Shown one piece after another: positions 17,358 to 25,492 of a DNA stretch of 64,000 nucleotides. The position numbers and the translations under genes were made by a program. This DNA comes from JAQIBY01 sp963676165. GTDB lineage: Bacteria > Bacteroidota > Bacteroidia > Bacteroidales > ML635J-15. The stretch covers positions 2,976,001 through 3,040,000 of the forward strand of contig OY781043.1 of the NCBI GenBank assembly GCA_963676165.1, read 5' to 3'. Below the pieces are notes generated by a model that saw only the letters and a program-made list of their open reading frames with translations, was not told where the DNA came from and made no database searches. The number at the start of each line of letters is the position of its first letter. Positions within the stretch are counted from its first letter, which is position 1.

Positions 17358-17383
17358 ACTTAGGTTTGACACTTAAGTTTGAC
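17358..17383 (+). promoter_or_regulatory. Tandemly repeated -7 boxes
   Basis: Two adjacent 13-base copies, ACTTAGGTTTGAC (17358-17370) and ACTTAAGTTTGAC (17371-17383), differ at one base. Each holds an exact TAnnTTTG -7 box (17361-17368 and 17374-17381), 20-35 bases before the ATG at 17404. They may give two start points or be a repeated operator. Confidence 0.5.
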
Positions 17384-17403
17384 AAAATTAAAACAATTAA
17401 ATT

Positions 17404-17805
17404 ATGAAACACACAATGAACAGAATATTAGGTAGCCTTATAGTGATTGCATTAAGTGCAAGTATTGCACAAGCAAAAGATTTTAAATTGGTTGAAGAAA
17501 CTCAAAGTCCGATTGACTCAATAACAGAAGTATTTGGAGATTTTGTTGACAATGATTTAAATGTTTACACCAATACATCCAATACAAATTTAAACATGCA
17601 ATTCCGCCTGTTAAAAGAAGCAGATTTAAGCTGTATGATTTACAATGAGAGTGGTGACGTTGTTAAAACTGTTAATTTTGGAACTAAGCCGGTAGGAATT
17701 AGACACATAGTTGTACAAATTGATGGTTTAGAACCAGGATCATACAAAGCAAAATTAAAGGCTGAAGGACTCAGCATTACAGAATGGTTTGAAATTCTAC
17801 AATAA
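17404..17805 (+). CDS. Small secreted beta-sandwich protein, function unknown
   Basis: 133 residues. Signal peptide about 1-24 (ASIAQAK). The mature part reads as one beta-sandwich: DNDLNVYTNTSNTNLNMQFRLLKEADLSCMIYNESGDVVKTVNFG ... LEPGSYKAKLKAEGLSITEWFEIL. This pattern resembles both T9SS type A sorting domains and small DUF3244-like Bacteroidota proteins, in which the domain stands alone. There are no catalytic residues. A monocistronic unit is indicated by its own -7 boxes and a terminator directly after it, which suggests it may be well expressed. Function not recognised. Confidence 0.7.
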   Translation: MKHTMNRILGSLIVIALSASIAQAKDFKLVEETQSPIDSITEVFGDFVDNDLNVYTNTSNTNLNMQFRLLKEADLSCMIYNESGDVVKTVNFGTKPVGIRHIVVQIDGLEPGSYKAKLKAEGLSITEWFEILQ

Positions 17806-17832
17806 CTCCAAACATATCCCTAAAAATCACAT

Positions 17833-17862
17833 AAAGAGACTCTCCCCGGGTCTCTTTTTTTT
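17833..17862 (+). terminator. Rho-independent terminator
   Basis: 8-bp stem (17833-17840 with 17850-17857) around a C/G-rich loop, followed by eight T residues. It separates the secreted protein from the phosphoesterase gene. Confidence 0.85.
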
Positions 17863-17873
17863 ATCTTTACAAC

Positions 17874-18368
17874 ATGAAACGCATAGGACTACTTTCAGAC
17901 ACACATGGATTTTTAGATCAGGAATACTTTGATTTTTTTAAAGATGTTGACGAAATATGGCATGCAGGAGACATTGGCACCAATGAAGTTGCCGACAAAT
18001 TGCAGGCACTTAAACCGCTAAGAGCTGTTTACGGCAATATAGACGACCATATTCTTAGAACCAGATTTCCTCAACATCAAAAGTTTGAAATCGAAGGGCT
18101 TTCTGTTTGGATGACTCACATCGGTGGATATCCCGGAAAATATGCCCCATCGGTAAAACATGAAATCTACAGTAAACCACCTGACATTTTCATATCAGGA
18201 CACTCTCACATTTTAAAAGTCATGCCAGACAAAACACTCAAGCTATTGCATATCAATCCAGGTGCTGCAGGTAATAGAGGAATTCATAAAGTAAAAACGG
18301 TATTGCGATTTATTCTAAACAATAAAGACATTTCCGATTTGGAAATTCTTGAAAAGCAAAGAATTTAG
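17874..18368 (+). CDS. YfcE/MJ0936-family metallophosphoesterase
   Basis: 164 residues, full length for the small YfcE-like phosphodiesterases. All metal-binding motifs are present in order: SDTHG (Asp9, His11), HAGDIG (about 30-35), YGNIDD (about 53-58), MTHIGGYPG (about 80-88) and SGHSHI (about 105-110). These enzymes hydrolyse phosphodiesters using two divalent metals in the cytoplasm; the natural substrate is unknown. The 3' part of this gene, from base 18079, is repeated at 19277-19563 behind a transposase. The copy here is the intact one. Confidence 0.92.
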   Translation: MKRIGLLSDTHGFLDQEYFDFFKDVDEIWHAGDIGTNEVADKLQALKPLRAVYGNIDDHILRTRFPQHQKFEIEGLSVWMTHIGGYPGKYAPSVKHEIYSKPPDIFISGHSHILKVMPDKTLKLLHINPGAAGNRGIHKVKTVLRFILNNKDISDLEILEKQRI

Positions 18369-18563
18369 ACATATACACAACATTCACGACCATATTCCCA
18401 ATCATAAAAATTAACCACAACTTACTATTGTTTCATTGCATTTTTATGTCTACATTCGAGAGTACAAAAGAAGAATGCGGGGCTTGAGGATGAAAGACAG
18501 CAATTAAATAAGTAAATTTGTTAAGTACTAAGTTGTCATAAAAATCCGATGCAAGTAGTATAA

Positions 18564-18576
18564 ACCCCGAAGGGGT
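18564..18576. repeat. REP-like palindrome 1
   Basis: ACCCCGAAGGGGT, a 5-bp GC stem with a GAA loop in very AT-rich surroundings. Same sequence and orientation as the palindrome at 18619-18631. Confidence 0.65.
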
Positions 18577-18614
18577 GATACAATTGTAACTAAATAATAA
18601 AAACAAAGATAAAT

Positions 18615-19150
18615 CTAAACCCCGAAGGGGTGACACAAAAAAACACATCAAAACAAAAGCTTATGCCAGGAACCTATTCACAATTATACATACAAATCGT
18701 TTTTGCTGTACGAGGTAGAGAAAACCTAATCGCAAAACCATGGAGAACCGACCTACACAAGTACATTGCCGGAATTATCAAGAATAAAGGACACAAATCA
18801 ATTATTGTTAATGGAACAGCTGACCACATTCATGCATTTGTTGGATTAAAACCTGCAATGTCGATTTCTGATTTAGCGAGAGACATGAAAAACAACTCTA
18901 GCAATTACATTAACAAACAAAAATGGGTAAAAGGAAAATTTAATTGGCAAGAAGGCTTTGGGGCATTCTCGTATTCACAATCTCATATTGAGAACGTATA
19001 CAACTACATCCTCAATCAAGAAGAACATCATCGAAAAAAAACATTTAAGGAAGAATACATTAAATTCCTAAACGAATTTAACATCGACTATAATGAGAAA
19101 TATTTATTTGAATGGTACGATTAGTTCTGTGTCACCCCTTCGGGGTTTAG
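18615..19150 (+). mobile_element. REP/RAYT element bounded by 23-bp inverted repeats
   Basis: A 536-base unit. Its ends, 18615-18637 and 19128-19150, are perfect 23-bp inverted repeats, each containing the hairpin ACCCCGAAGGGGT or its complement. Between them lies one complete IS200-like transposase gene. Further related palindromes flank it at 18564-18576 and 19188-19200. The layout (a HUH Tyr transposase embedded among short GC palindromes) is that of REP-associated tyrosine transposases. The element separates an intact phosphoesterase gene from a truncated copy. Confidence 0.75.
18663..19124 (+). CDS. REP-associated tyrosine transposase (IS200-like, HUH family)
   Basis: 153 residues from the ATG at 18663; the longer in-frame start at 18630 lies inside the palindrome and is unlikely. 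The HUH metal motif is ADHIHAFVGL (His55, His57), and the catalytic tyrosine is most likely in NVYNYILNQ. The hallmark GFGAFSYSQS and NQEEHH segments of IS200-like TnpA are present. The N-terminus MPGTYSQLYIQIVFAV is typical of Bacteroidota members. It would cut and join single-stranded DNA at hairpins such as the flanking ones. The gene is intact with no stops, so it may still be active. Confidence 0.88.
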   Translation: MPGTYSQLYIQIVFAVRGRENLIAKPWRTDLHKYIAGIIKNKGHKSIIVNGTADHIHAFVGLKPAMSISDLARDMKNNSSNYINKQKWVKGKFNWQEGFGAFSYSQSHIENVYNYILNQEEHHRKKTFKEEYIKFLNEFNIDYNEKYLFEWYD

Positions 19151-19187
19151 TGTATGCATTACACATCGATTGTGTTAAAATTGTTAC

Positions 19188-19200
19188 ACCCTTTCAGGGT
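19188..19200. repeat. Variant REP-like palindrome
   Basis: ACCCTTTCAGGGT, a 4-bp stem related to the GC palindromes at 18564, 18619 and 19134 but diverged in stem and loop. Confidence 0.5.
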
Positions 19201-19276
19201 TACAATTACAAGCAAGAATTATTAGCATTAGGACTAAACATATTATCTTACCAAAACTAATAATTAAGTTTAAAAG

Positions 19277-19563
19277 AAAAGTTTGAAATTGAAGCGCTTT
19301 CTGTTTGGATGACTCACATCGGTGGATATCCCGGGAAATATGCCCCATCGGTAAAACATGAAATCTACAGTAAACCACCAGACATCTTCATCTCAGGACA
19401 CTCACATATTCTAAAAGTCATGCCAGACAAAACACTCAAGCTATTGCATATCAATCCAGGTGCTGCAGGTAACAGAGGAATACACAAAGTAAAAACCATT
19501 ATCAGGTTCACACTTGACAAAAAAGATATCCGTGATCTCGAAATTTTGGAGAAAGATCGTTAA
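19277..19563 (+). pseudogene. Truncated second copy of the YfcE-type phosphoesterase (C-terminal part only)
   Basis: Similarity to the gene at 17874 starts abruptly at 19277 (matching 18079) and runs to the stop at 19561-19563. About 95 codons are retained and the first 68 or so are missing. An ATG at 19309 opens an 84-codon frame, but it lacks the DTHG, HAGD and GNID metal motifs and cannot form the active site. Most nucleotide differences from the intact copy are silent (for example CATTTTCATA versus CATCTTCATC). The protein is nearly identical except at the last 20 residues. This suggests a tandem paralogue that was under selection before being broken, probably by the transposase insertion. 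Confidence 0.85.
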
Positions 19564-19680
19564 TGATTGTTTGCAAGATTCGCATTAAACAAAAACCCAC
19601 TTCTACAAATTAAAACGCTTAATCATCTGAAAGCCTATATATTTGAAAGCCACAAAAGCATTAAAGACGAAATTCACATA

Positions 19681-21084
19681 TCAATATTTCTGATAAACGT
19701 AATCGTAGAAATCAACTAAAGAAGCTTTTGCCTCACGTGAAGTACATGGAAACTTATTTATCATGGATACGACAATCAGGGATTTACCTTTTGAACTTGT
19801 CATATAGCCAGCATAAGCGTAAACACGCTTTATGGAACCCGACTTTCCATGAAATTTTCCTTTGAACGATTTGTTATGACCAAAATATTTCAAAGTACCA
19901 GACTCACCATTCACAGGCAGAGATTGAAAAAATGCATCGTAACTTGAAGAAGACTGCATTACATTCAAAATAAACCCAACTTGATTGGCAGATATTTGAT
20001 TAAAGGGAGACAATCCACACAAATCCTCCAGATACAAGCCTTGTGTATCCATTCCTTTTGATTTCCAGTAAGCAGTAATTTTCTCCGATGCATCCTCCAG
20101 CACAAACTGATCTGAGAACAAGCAGCCTATCATGTTTGCATAAAGGTTTATGCTTTTATGATTTGTAATCTGGCATAAAGCTTCCAAGTCCGGAGAATCT
20201 AAGCTAGCCAATAATATCATGTCACTTTTTTCATTTGCACAGGCAGCTTCACCCAAAACCGGAACACCTGCATCAACAAGGTGTTTATGAAAATGCTCCG
20301 CAATTAAAAGCGCTGGATTTGCAATGGAACCTTTCACAACAAATCGTGAATATCCTTGTGGCAATGTCCCTTTTACCAAACGCAGATTGGAATCGGGAGC
20401 ACCAAAAATATAAGCTTGATCACCACCTCCATCTTTTATCCTCACCTGATTGTCAAAATCGTATGAAATATCCGAAGGGAAAAAACCTGTTATTTCTGTC
20501 AAATCGCCTACAGCGCCTTGCGTATTAAAATGGATATGATAGAGATTATCGTACACATTTAACATGCCCGGATTCGCACCAAAATGATTTGCCATGTCTT
20601 CCCATATCCAAGTTCTGGGGACTTTATTAATCAAATTTTCATTCTCAACACCATAAACATTTCCATTGACTTGTCTAATTCCAGCTTTCTTCACATCACC
20701 AACCCAAGATTGCAAAAAAGAAACCGGCTTATAATAATGCTCTTTGTATTTCAGAGAACCCAATGCCGGATCACCACCTCCGACAATATATAAATCTCCA
20801 TGAAGGACACCATCTTTAATTTCACCAGAGTACATCAAACGAGTAGTAAAAACCGCATCTTTACCATATTTGTCCAAGGCAGATGCCGTCGGTACAATTT
20901 TCATAACAGACGCCGGCATCATGCTTTCATTTGCAGCATAAGATAAAATTTCCTCTCCTGTTTCGGCATCCATCACAAGATAAGAGACAGCAGCTGTCTT
21001 CAAATTCGGATTTTCATTTAACAGTTGAGCAAATATTGAACTCGAAATCAAAAAACTCAGTGACAAAAGAATAAAATGTTTCAT
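19681..21084 (-). CDS. dacB: D-alanyl-D-alanine carboxypeptidase/endopeptidase (PBP4, S13)
   Basis: 467 residues. Signal peptide 1-19 (SSIFAQ). S13-family active-site motifs are all present: SxxK at Ser59-Val-Met-Lys62 (PASVMKIV), SxN in HKSINLYAN, and KSG (a KTG variant) in FHGKSGSIKR. The long insert between SxxK and SxN typical of PBP4 is present (GDLYIVGGGDPALGS). It trims or cleaves peptide crosslinks of peptidoglycan in the periplasm. Transcribed away from gpmI; an 8-bp inverted repeat lies 26 bases before the ATG. Confidence 0.93.
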   Translation of the reverse strand: MKHFILLSLSFLISSSIFAQLLNENPNLKTAAVSYLVMDAETGEEILSYAANESMMPASVMKIVPTASALDKYGKDAVFTTRLMYSGEIKDGVLHGDLYIVGGGDPALGSLKYKEHYYKPVSFLQSWVGDVKKAGIRQVNGNVYGVENENLINKVPRTWIWEDMANHFGANPGMLNVYDNLYHIHFNTQGAVGDLTEITGFFPSDISYDFDNQVRIKDGGGDQAYIFGAPDSNLRLVKGTLPQGYSRFVVKGSIANPALLIAEHFHKHLVDAGVPVLGEAACANEKSDMILLASLDSPDLEALCQITNHKSINLYANMIGCLFSDQFVLEDASEKITAYWKSKGMDTQGLYLEDLCGLSPFNQISANQVGFILNVMQSSSSYDAFFQSLPVNGESGTLKYFGHNKSFKGKFHGKSGSIKRVYAYAGYMTSSKGKSLIVVSMINKFPCTSREAKASLVDFYDYVYQKY

Positions 21085-21109
21085 ATATCATGTTTAAAAT
21101 ACATTGTGA

Positions 21110-21128
21110 ATGTACAAAAATTGTACAT
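21110..21128. promoter_or_regulatory. Inverted repeat upstream of dacB
   Basis: ATGTACAA-AAA-TTGTACAT: perfect 8-base arms with a 3-base spacer, in the divergent gap between dacB and gpmI. It could be an operator for either gene. No regulator is identified. Confidence 0.4.
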
Positions 21129-21150
21129 GTTTTGAAATATCCTCAAAAGC

Positions 21151-21181
21151 TTTGTGCCTGAACAACAAAAAACTAAATTTG
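21151..21181 (+). promoter_or_regulatory. Bacteroidota-type promoter for gpmI
   Basis: TTTG (21151-21154), exactly 19 bases, then TAAATTTG (21174-21181). This matches the Bacteroidota sigma consensus, 21 bases before the ATG at 21203. Confidence 0.7.
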
Positions 21182-21202
21182 TTCCTCTAAAAACATAAAA
21201 GA

Positions 21203-22732
21203 ATGAATAGAACAACTCATAAAGCCATGTTGGTCATTCTAGACGGATGGGGACTTGGCAAACACAACAAAGCAGATGTTATTTCAAGTACACCAACTCC
21301 ATATTTTGATTCCTTAATGAAGAATTATCCGAACTCTCAACTTCAGGCAAGTGGAGAAAATGTTGGATTACCTGATGGACAAATGGGGAACTCTGAAGTT
21401 GGACATTTAAATATTGGTGCTGGACGTGTCGTCTATCAAGACTTGGTAAAAATAAACCGCGCAATTGCAAACGGTGATTTTTTCCAAAACCCACAACTAA
21501 TTGACGCAATGGAAACTGCTAAGAAAAACAATAAAGCCATACATTTTCTGGGCTTGGTTTCTCCTGGTGGCGTACATTCCATGGATTCTCACTTAGTTGC
21601 ACTTACACAAATGGCAGGACAATATGAACTAGATAAAGTTTTCATCCACGCATTAACTGATGGTAGAGATACAGATCCAAAATCAGGTTTGGGGTACATG
21701 AAAACACTTCTTAAACAGATTGAAAACACTCCTGCCAAACTTGCTAGTCTGATTGGGCGATATTACACCATGGACAGAGACAAACGCTGGGAACGCATTA
21801 AAGAAGGATACGATCTCATGGTTCACGGGAAAGGAACAGCCAGCAAAGACATAATCAGTAGTATACAAGCATCTTACGAACAAGGAATCACAGACGAATT
21901 TATCAAACCAATTGTCATGACCAATGAACAAGGCTGTGCAATCGGAAAAATACAAGAAGGAGATGTGGTTATTGCATTTAATTTCAGAACCGACAGGTTA
22001 CGTCAAATGACAATGGCACTCACGCAACAAGATTTCCCTGAACATGGCATGAAAACTATACCTTTGCATTATTATACCATGACTCGTTATGATGATCAAT
22101 TTCAGAACATCCAAGTTATTTACGACAAAGAAAATGTTAAAAACACCTTGGGAGAATACCTTTCCACACACAATTTAAAGCAGTTGCGAATTGCAGAGAC
22201 CGAGAAATATGCCCACGTAACATTTTTCTTTAGCGGAGGTCGTGAAGAAGAGTTTCAAGGTGAATCGCGTATCATGGTTTCATCTCCAAAGGTTGCAACT
22301 TATGATTTACAACCTGAAATGAGTGCTCCCGAAGTTGCTGATAAACTTGTTCACGAATTAAAATCTGAAACTCACGACTTTGTCTGTCTTAATTTTGCAA
22401 ATGGCGACATGGTAGGTCATACGGGAATATATTCAGCCATTGTGCAAGCTATTAAAACAGTTGACGCCCAGCTAGAAAAAGTGGTTGAAACAGCAAAAGC
22501 CCACAACTATGATGTTATCATTATTGCAGATCACGGCAATGCTGACAATGCAATAAACGAAGATGGCAGTCCTAACACAGCTCATTCCCTCAACCCTGTT
22601 CCGTTTATCGTGGTAACAGAGCGTTTTCATAAGGCGATCAATGGACGTTTAGCAGATGTTGCTCCCAGCCTATTAACATTAATGAATTTGGAAGCTCCAC
22701 AAGAAATGACAGGAGCCAATTTAATTTTCTAA
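21203..22732 (+). CDS. gpmI: 2,3-bisphosphoglycerate-independent phosphoglycerate mutase
   Basis: 509 residues, the usual length. The metal-binding start ILDGWG (Asp14) and the phosphoserine nucleophile GNSEVGHLN (Ser64) are present. So are the substrate region ALTDGRDTDPKSG and the second metal cluster (NFANGDMVGHTG, ADHGNAD). It interconverts 3- and 2-phosphoglycerate in glycolysis and gluconeogenesis, using two Mn2+ ions, in the cytoplasm. It is first in a plus-strand run with the DUF3109 gene 11 bases later. A clear promoter precedes it. Confidence 0.97.
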   Translation: MNRTTHKAMLVILDGWGLGKHNKADVISSTPTPYFDSLMKNYPNSQLQASGENVGLPDGQMGNSEVGHLNIGAGRVVYQDLVKINRAIANGDFFQNPQLIDAMETAKKNNKAIHFLGLVSPGGVHSMDSHLVALTQMAGQYELDKVFIHALTDGRDTDPKSGLGYMKTLLKQIENTPAKLASLIGRYYTMDRDKRWERIKEGYDLMVHGKGTASKDIISSIQASYEQGITDEFIKPIVMTNEQGCAIGKIQEGDVVIAFNFRTDRLRQMTMALTQQDFPEHGMKTIPLHYYTMTRYDDQFQNIQVIYDKENVKNTLGEYLSTHNLKQLRIAETEKYAHVTFFFSGGREEEFQGESRIMVSSPKVATYDLQPEMSAPEVADKLVHELKSETHDFVCLNFANGDMVGHTGIYSAIVQAIKTVDAQLEKVVETAKAHNYDVIIIADHGNADNAINEDGSPNTAHSLNPVPFIVVTERFHKAINGRLADVAPSLLTLMNLEAPQEMTGANLIF

Positions 22733-22743
22733 TAATTTAATAC

Positions 22744-23316
22744 ATGATCTCAATAGGTGACACATTAGTTAGTTTGGATGTTTTTGAAAAACAATTCATC
22801 TGTGATTTGGGCAAATGTAAAGGTGTATGTTGTGTAGAAGGTGACTCAGGAGCTCCTTTAAGTGAAGAAGAAAACAAGATTATTCATGACATCTTTCCGG
22901 AAGTAAAGAAAATCATGAAACCAGAATCCATTGAACGTGGGGAGAAAGAAGGTCTGAGCTTTGTTGACCAAGAAGAAGAACTTGTCACAATGATACATGA
23001 AAATTCAGGCGAATGTATTTTCACCATTCAGGAAAACGGCATTAGTTTTTGTGCGATAGAAAAACTTTGGGCGGAAGGAAAAGTACCGTTCAGAAAGCCT
23101 GTTTCTTGCCATTTGTACCCAATTCGGGTCAAAGAATACCCTATGTTCACCGCAGTAAATTTTGACGAGTGGGACATTTGTAATGCTGCGCGCGTTAAAG
23201 GAGAGCAATCCGGACTTCCGGTGTATAAATTTTTGAAAGATGCACTCATCCGACGATTTGGAGAAGACTGGTATGCACAATTAGAGATTGCAGCAAACGA
23301 TTTGGTGTTAGATTAA
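22744..23316 (+). CDS. DUF3109 family Cys-rich protein
   Basis: 190 residues, no signal peptide. Conserved cysteines occur as LGKCKGVCCVEGD (about 27-39), GECIFT, SFCAIE, SCHLYPIRV and WDICNAA. The spacing is that of the DUF3109 family, distantly related to YkgJ-type zinc/iron-chelating proteins, with eight cysteines able to bind a metal or Fe-S cluster. The acidic GDSGAPLSEEE segment follows the CC pair. The biochemical role is not established. It is probably co-transcribed with gpmI (11-base gap). Confidence 0.88.
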   Translation: MISIGDTLVSLDVFEKQFICDLGKCKGVCCVEGDSGAPLSEEENKIIHDIFPEVKKIMKPESIERGEKEGLSFVDQEEELVTMIHENSGECIFTIQENGISFCAIEKLWAEGKVPFRKPVSCHLYPIRVKEYPMFTAVNFDEWDICNAARVKGEQSGLPVYKFLKDALIRRFGEDWYAQLEIAANDLVLD

Positions 23317-23369
23317 GATCAAATCCTTGTTCAATTGGTTAATTTTCACTAATTTTAACTTGTTTTCTT

Positions 23370-24002
23370 ATGAAAAAAATGAGAGTAAAAGTTGAGCATA
23401 TTTTATTGTTCGTTCTCCTTATCAGCACAAACCTTGTCATGGGGCAAAATTATCCTCCCAGATCAACCGCTGAAAAGGACAAATGGGACAGAAGATTTCC
23501 GGAAATTAAAATTGGAGACAAAATTTATCAAACTGGAAGCAATTGGTTAACTGTAGACTTTGGTATCGCCAATAGCTACATCTTAGATCAGCAAGAAATA
23601 AGTATGGCAATTGCTTATCACATGCGGTACAAACCAATTTATTTTAAATTCGGATATCACTATTCCGATGAAACTTTTTTCCTGAGCAATCGTTTACAGA
23701 ACATTTCATATCATAACGATGTGATTGCTGCTGCCGGTCTCCGATTTGAAATGACACACTTAAATGTGGCATTTTTTATTGGTCCATCGCTTGCTTTTGG
23801 AATGATAGAAGACCCAGAAAATTCGCTGATTGGAAATGGATATGTTGGTTTAGGTGCAGTTCCTGAGCTGCAACTCACCTACAAATTTTTCTACGATGTT
23901 GGAATTGGAACATCGCTATATGGCAGTTTTAACAAGCATTACCAAGCGGTAGGTGTTCGTCTGCACATCTATTTCTCAGGAGCATATCGAGGCGTATATT
24001 AA
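23370..24002 (+). CDS. Secreted beta-strand-rich protein, probable outer-membrane barrel
   Basis: 210 residues. Signal peptide about 1-25 (VLLISTNLVMGQ). The mature part begins with a charged stretch (RSTAEKDKWDRRFPEIKIGDK) and continues with strands alternating hydrophobic and polar residues (MAIAYHMRYKPIYFKFGYHYSD, LNVAFFIGPSLAFG, VGVRLHIYFSGAY). It has no recognised catalytic motif. It lies between the DUF3109 gene (53 bases before) and the M20 dipeptidase (17 bases after), all on the same strand. Family not recognised. Confidence 0.7.
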   Translation: MKKMRVKVEHILLFVLLISTNLVMGQNYPPRSTAEKDKWDRRFPEIKIGDKIYQTGSNWLTVDFGIANSYILDQQEISMAIAYHMRYKPIYFKFGYHYSDETFFLSNRLQNISYHNDVIAAAGLRFEMTHLNVAFFIGPSLAFGMIEDPENSLIGNGYVGLGAVPELQLTYKFFYDVGIGTSLYGSFNKHYQAVGVRLHIYFSGAYRGVY

Positions 24003-24019
24003 TAAATAATTATATCACT

Positions 24020-25387
24020 ATGGAACATGTAAAACAATACATTGAAGAAAACAAAGACAGATTTCTTGAGGAATTATTCTCATTAATTCGCATCCCTAGT
24101 ATCAGTTCGCTATCAGCACATAAAGACGATATGGTTCGTTGTGCAGAACAGTGGAAAAAACTGATTATTGAAGCAGGTGCAGATAAAGCTGAGGTTATTC
24201 CGAGTGATGGAAACCCTGTTGTTTATGGTGAAAAAATCATCGATCTATCAAAACCAACCGTTTTAGTTTACGGACACTACGATGTGATGCCGGTTGATCC
24301 AATTGAAAAATGGGACACAAAACCTTTTGAGCCGGTAATTAAAGATGGTAAAATCTGGGCTCGTGGTGCTGATGATGATAAAGGACAATCATTTATGCAT
24401 GCTAAAGCTTTTGAATTAATGGTGAAAACTGACACCTTACCATGTAATGTCAAATTTATGATTGAAGGCGAAGAAGAAATTGGCTCTCCAAACCTGGGCA
24501 AATGGTGTGAAGAACACAAAGACATGTTGGATGCTGACATTATTCTCGTATCAGATACTGGCATGATTGCTCAGGATATTCCTTCCATTACAACCGGACT
24601 TCGCGGACTTGCATATTGGGAAGTTGAAGTCACCGGTCCAAACCGTGATTTACACTCAGGATTATTCGGTGGTGCTGTTGCAAATCCTATCAACGTACTT
24701 GCTGAAATGATTGCCAGCTTAACTGACGAAAACAACAAAATTACTATCCCGGGATTTTATGATGATGTTTTGGAAGTAAGTGCAGAAGAACGTGCAAAAC
24801 TTGCAGAAGCTCCATTCGATGTTGAAGAGTATAAAAAAGCAATAGACGTAGAAGCTTTACGTGGAGAAGAAGGATTTACACCAACTGAACACACTGGAAT
24901 TCGTCCATCATTAGATGTGTGCGGAATTTGGGGTGGTTATACAGGTGAAGGTGCAAAAACAGTATTGCCTTCTGTTGCGTATGCAAAAATTTCAAGTCGT
25001 TTGGTACCAAACCAAGACCATGTGAAAATTGAAAAACTTTTCAAAGAACATTTTGAAAGTATGGCTCCTAACTATGTCAAGGTAAATGTAAAATATTTGC
25101 ACGGTGGATACGGCTATGTTTGTCCAATTGACTTACCTGCATACAAAGCTGCAGAAAAAGCCTATACTGACACATTTGGCAAAGTACCTGTACCGGTACG
25201 TTCAGGCGGTAGTATTCCAATTATTTCAACATTTGAACAAGTATTGGGACACAAATCTGTACTTATGGGATTTGGGCTTGAGTCTGATGCAATTCACTCA
25301 CCAAATGAAAATTACCCATTATTCAATTTCTTCAAAGGAATTGAAACCATTCCTTACTTCTACAAATATTTTGCTGAAATGCAATAA
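24020..25387 (+). CDS. M20 family metallodipeptidase
   Basis: 455 residues, cytoplasmic. Co-catalytic metal site residues are visible: His86 and Asp88 in VYGHYDVMPVD, the bridging Asp in GADDDKGQ (about 119), the glutamate pair in IEGEEEIGS (about 151-153), SDT (Asp179), and a C-terminal His in DAIHSPNEN. The dimerisation/lid domain (about 195-330) starts with DLHSGLFGG. Length and motif wording match the dipeptidase/carnosinase-like branch, which cleaves dipeptides using two zinc ions. It ends the plus-strand run and is followed by a strong terminator. Confidence 0.93.
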   Translation: MEHVKQYIEENKDRFLEELFSLIRIPSISSLSAHKDDMVRCAEQWKKLIIEAGADKAEVIPSDGNPVVYGEKIIDLSKPTVLVYGHYDVMPVDPIEKWDTKPFEPVIKDGKIWARGADDDKGQSFMHAKAFELMVKTDTLPCNVKFMIEGEEEIGSPNLGKWCEEHKDMLDADIILVSDTGMIAQDIPSITTGLRGLAYWEVEVTGPNRDLHSGLFGGAVANPINVLAEMIASLTDENNKITIPGFYDDVLEVSAEERAKLAEAPFDVEEYKKAIDVEALRGEEGFTPTEHTGIRPSLDVCGIWGGYTGEGAKTVLPSVAYAKISSRLVPNQDHVKIEKLFKEHFESMAPNYVKVNVKYLHGGYGYVCPIDLPAYKAAEKAYTDTFGKVPVPVRSGGSIPIISTFEQVLGHKSVLMGFGLESDAIHSPNENYPLFNFFKGIETIPYFYKYFAEMQ

Positions 25388-25404
25388 AGAAAACAATCAC
25401 AAGC

Positions 25405-25438
25405 AAAAAATGCAGCCCAAAACAGGCTGCATTTTTTT
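25405..25438. terminator. Bidirectional terminator
   Basis: Stem AAAAAATGCAGCC/GGCTGCATTTTTT with a 7-base loop: A-run on the left, T-run on the right. It serves the M20 gene (+) and the giant C25 gene (-), which converge here. Confidence 0.88.
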
Positions 25439-25492
25439 GTTTTTAACTGTATTCAAACCTAAAAGGATCATATAGAGATTTGATTGTAAATT

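Noticed and set aside
18433..18651. 72-codon minus frame in the region upstream of the transposase
   Set aside because: It spans the REP palindromes and has no family resemblance; opened by chance in AT-rich repeats.
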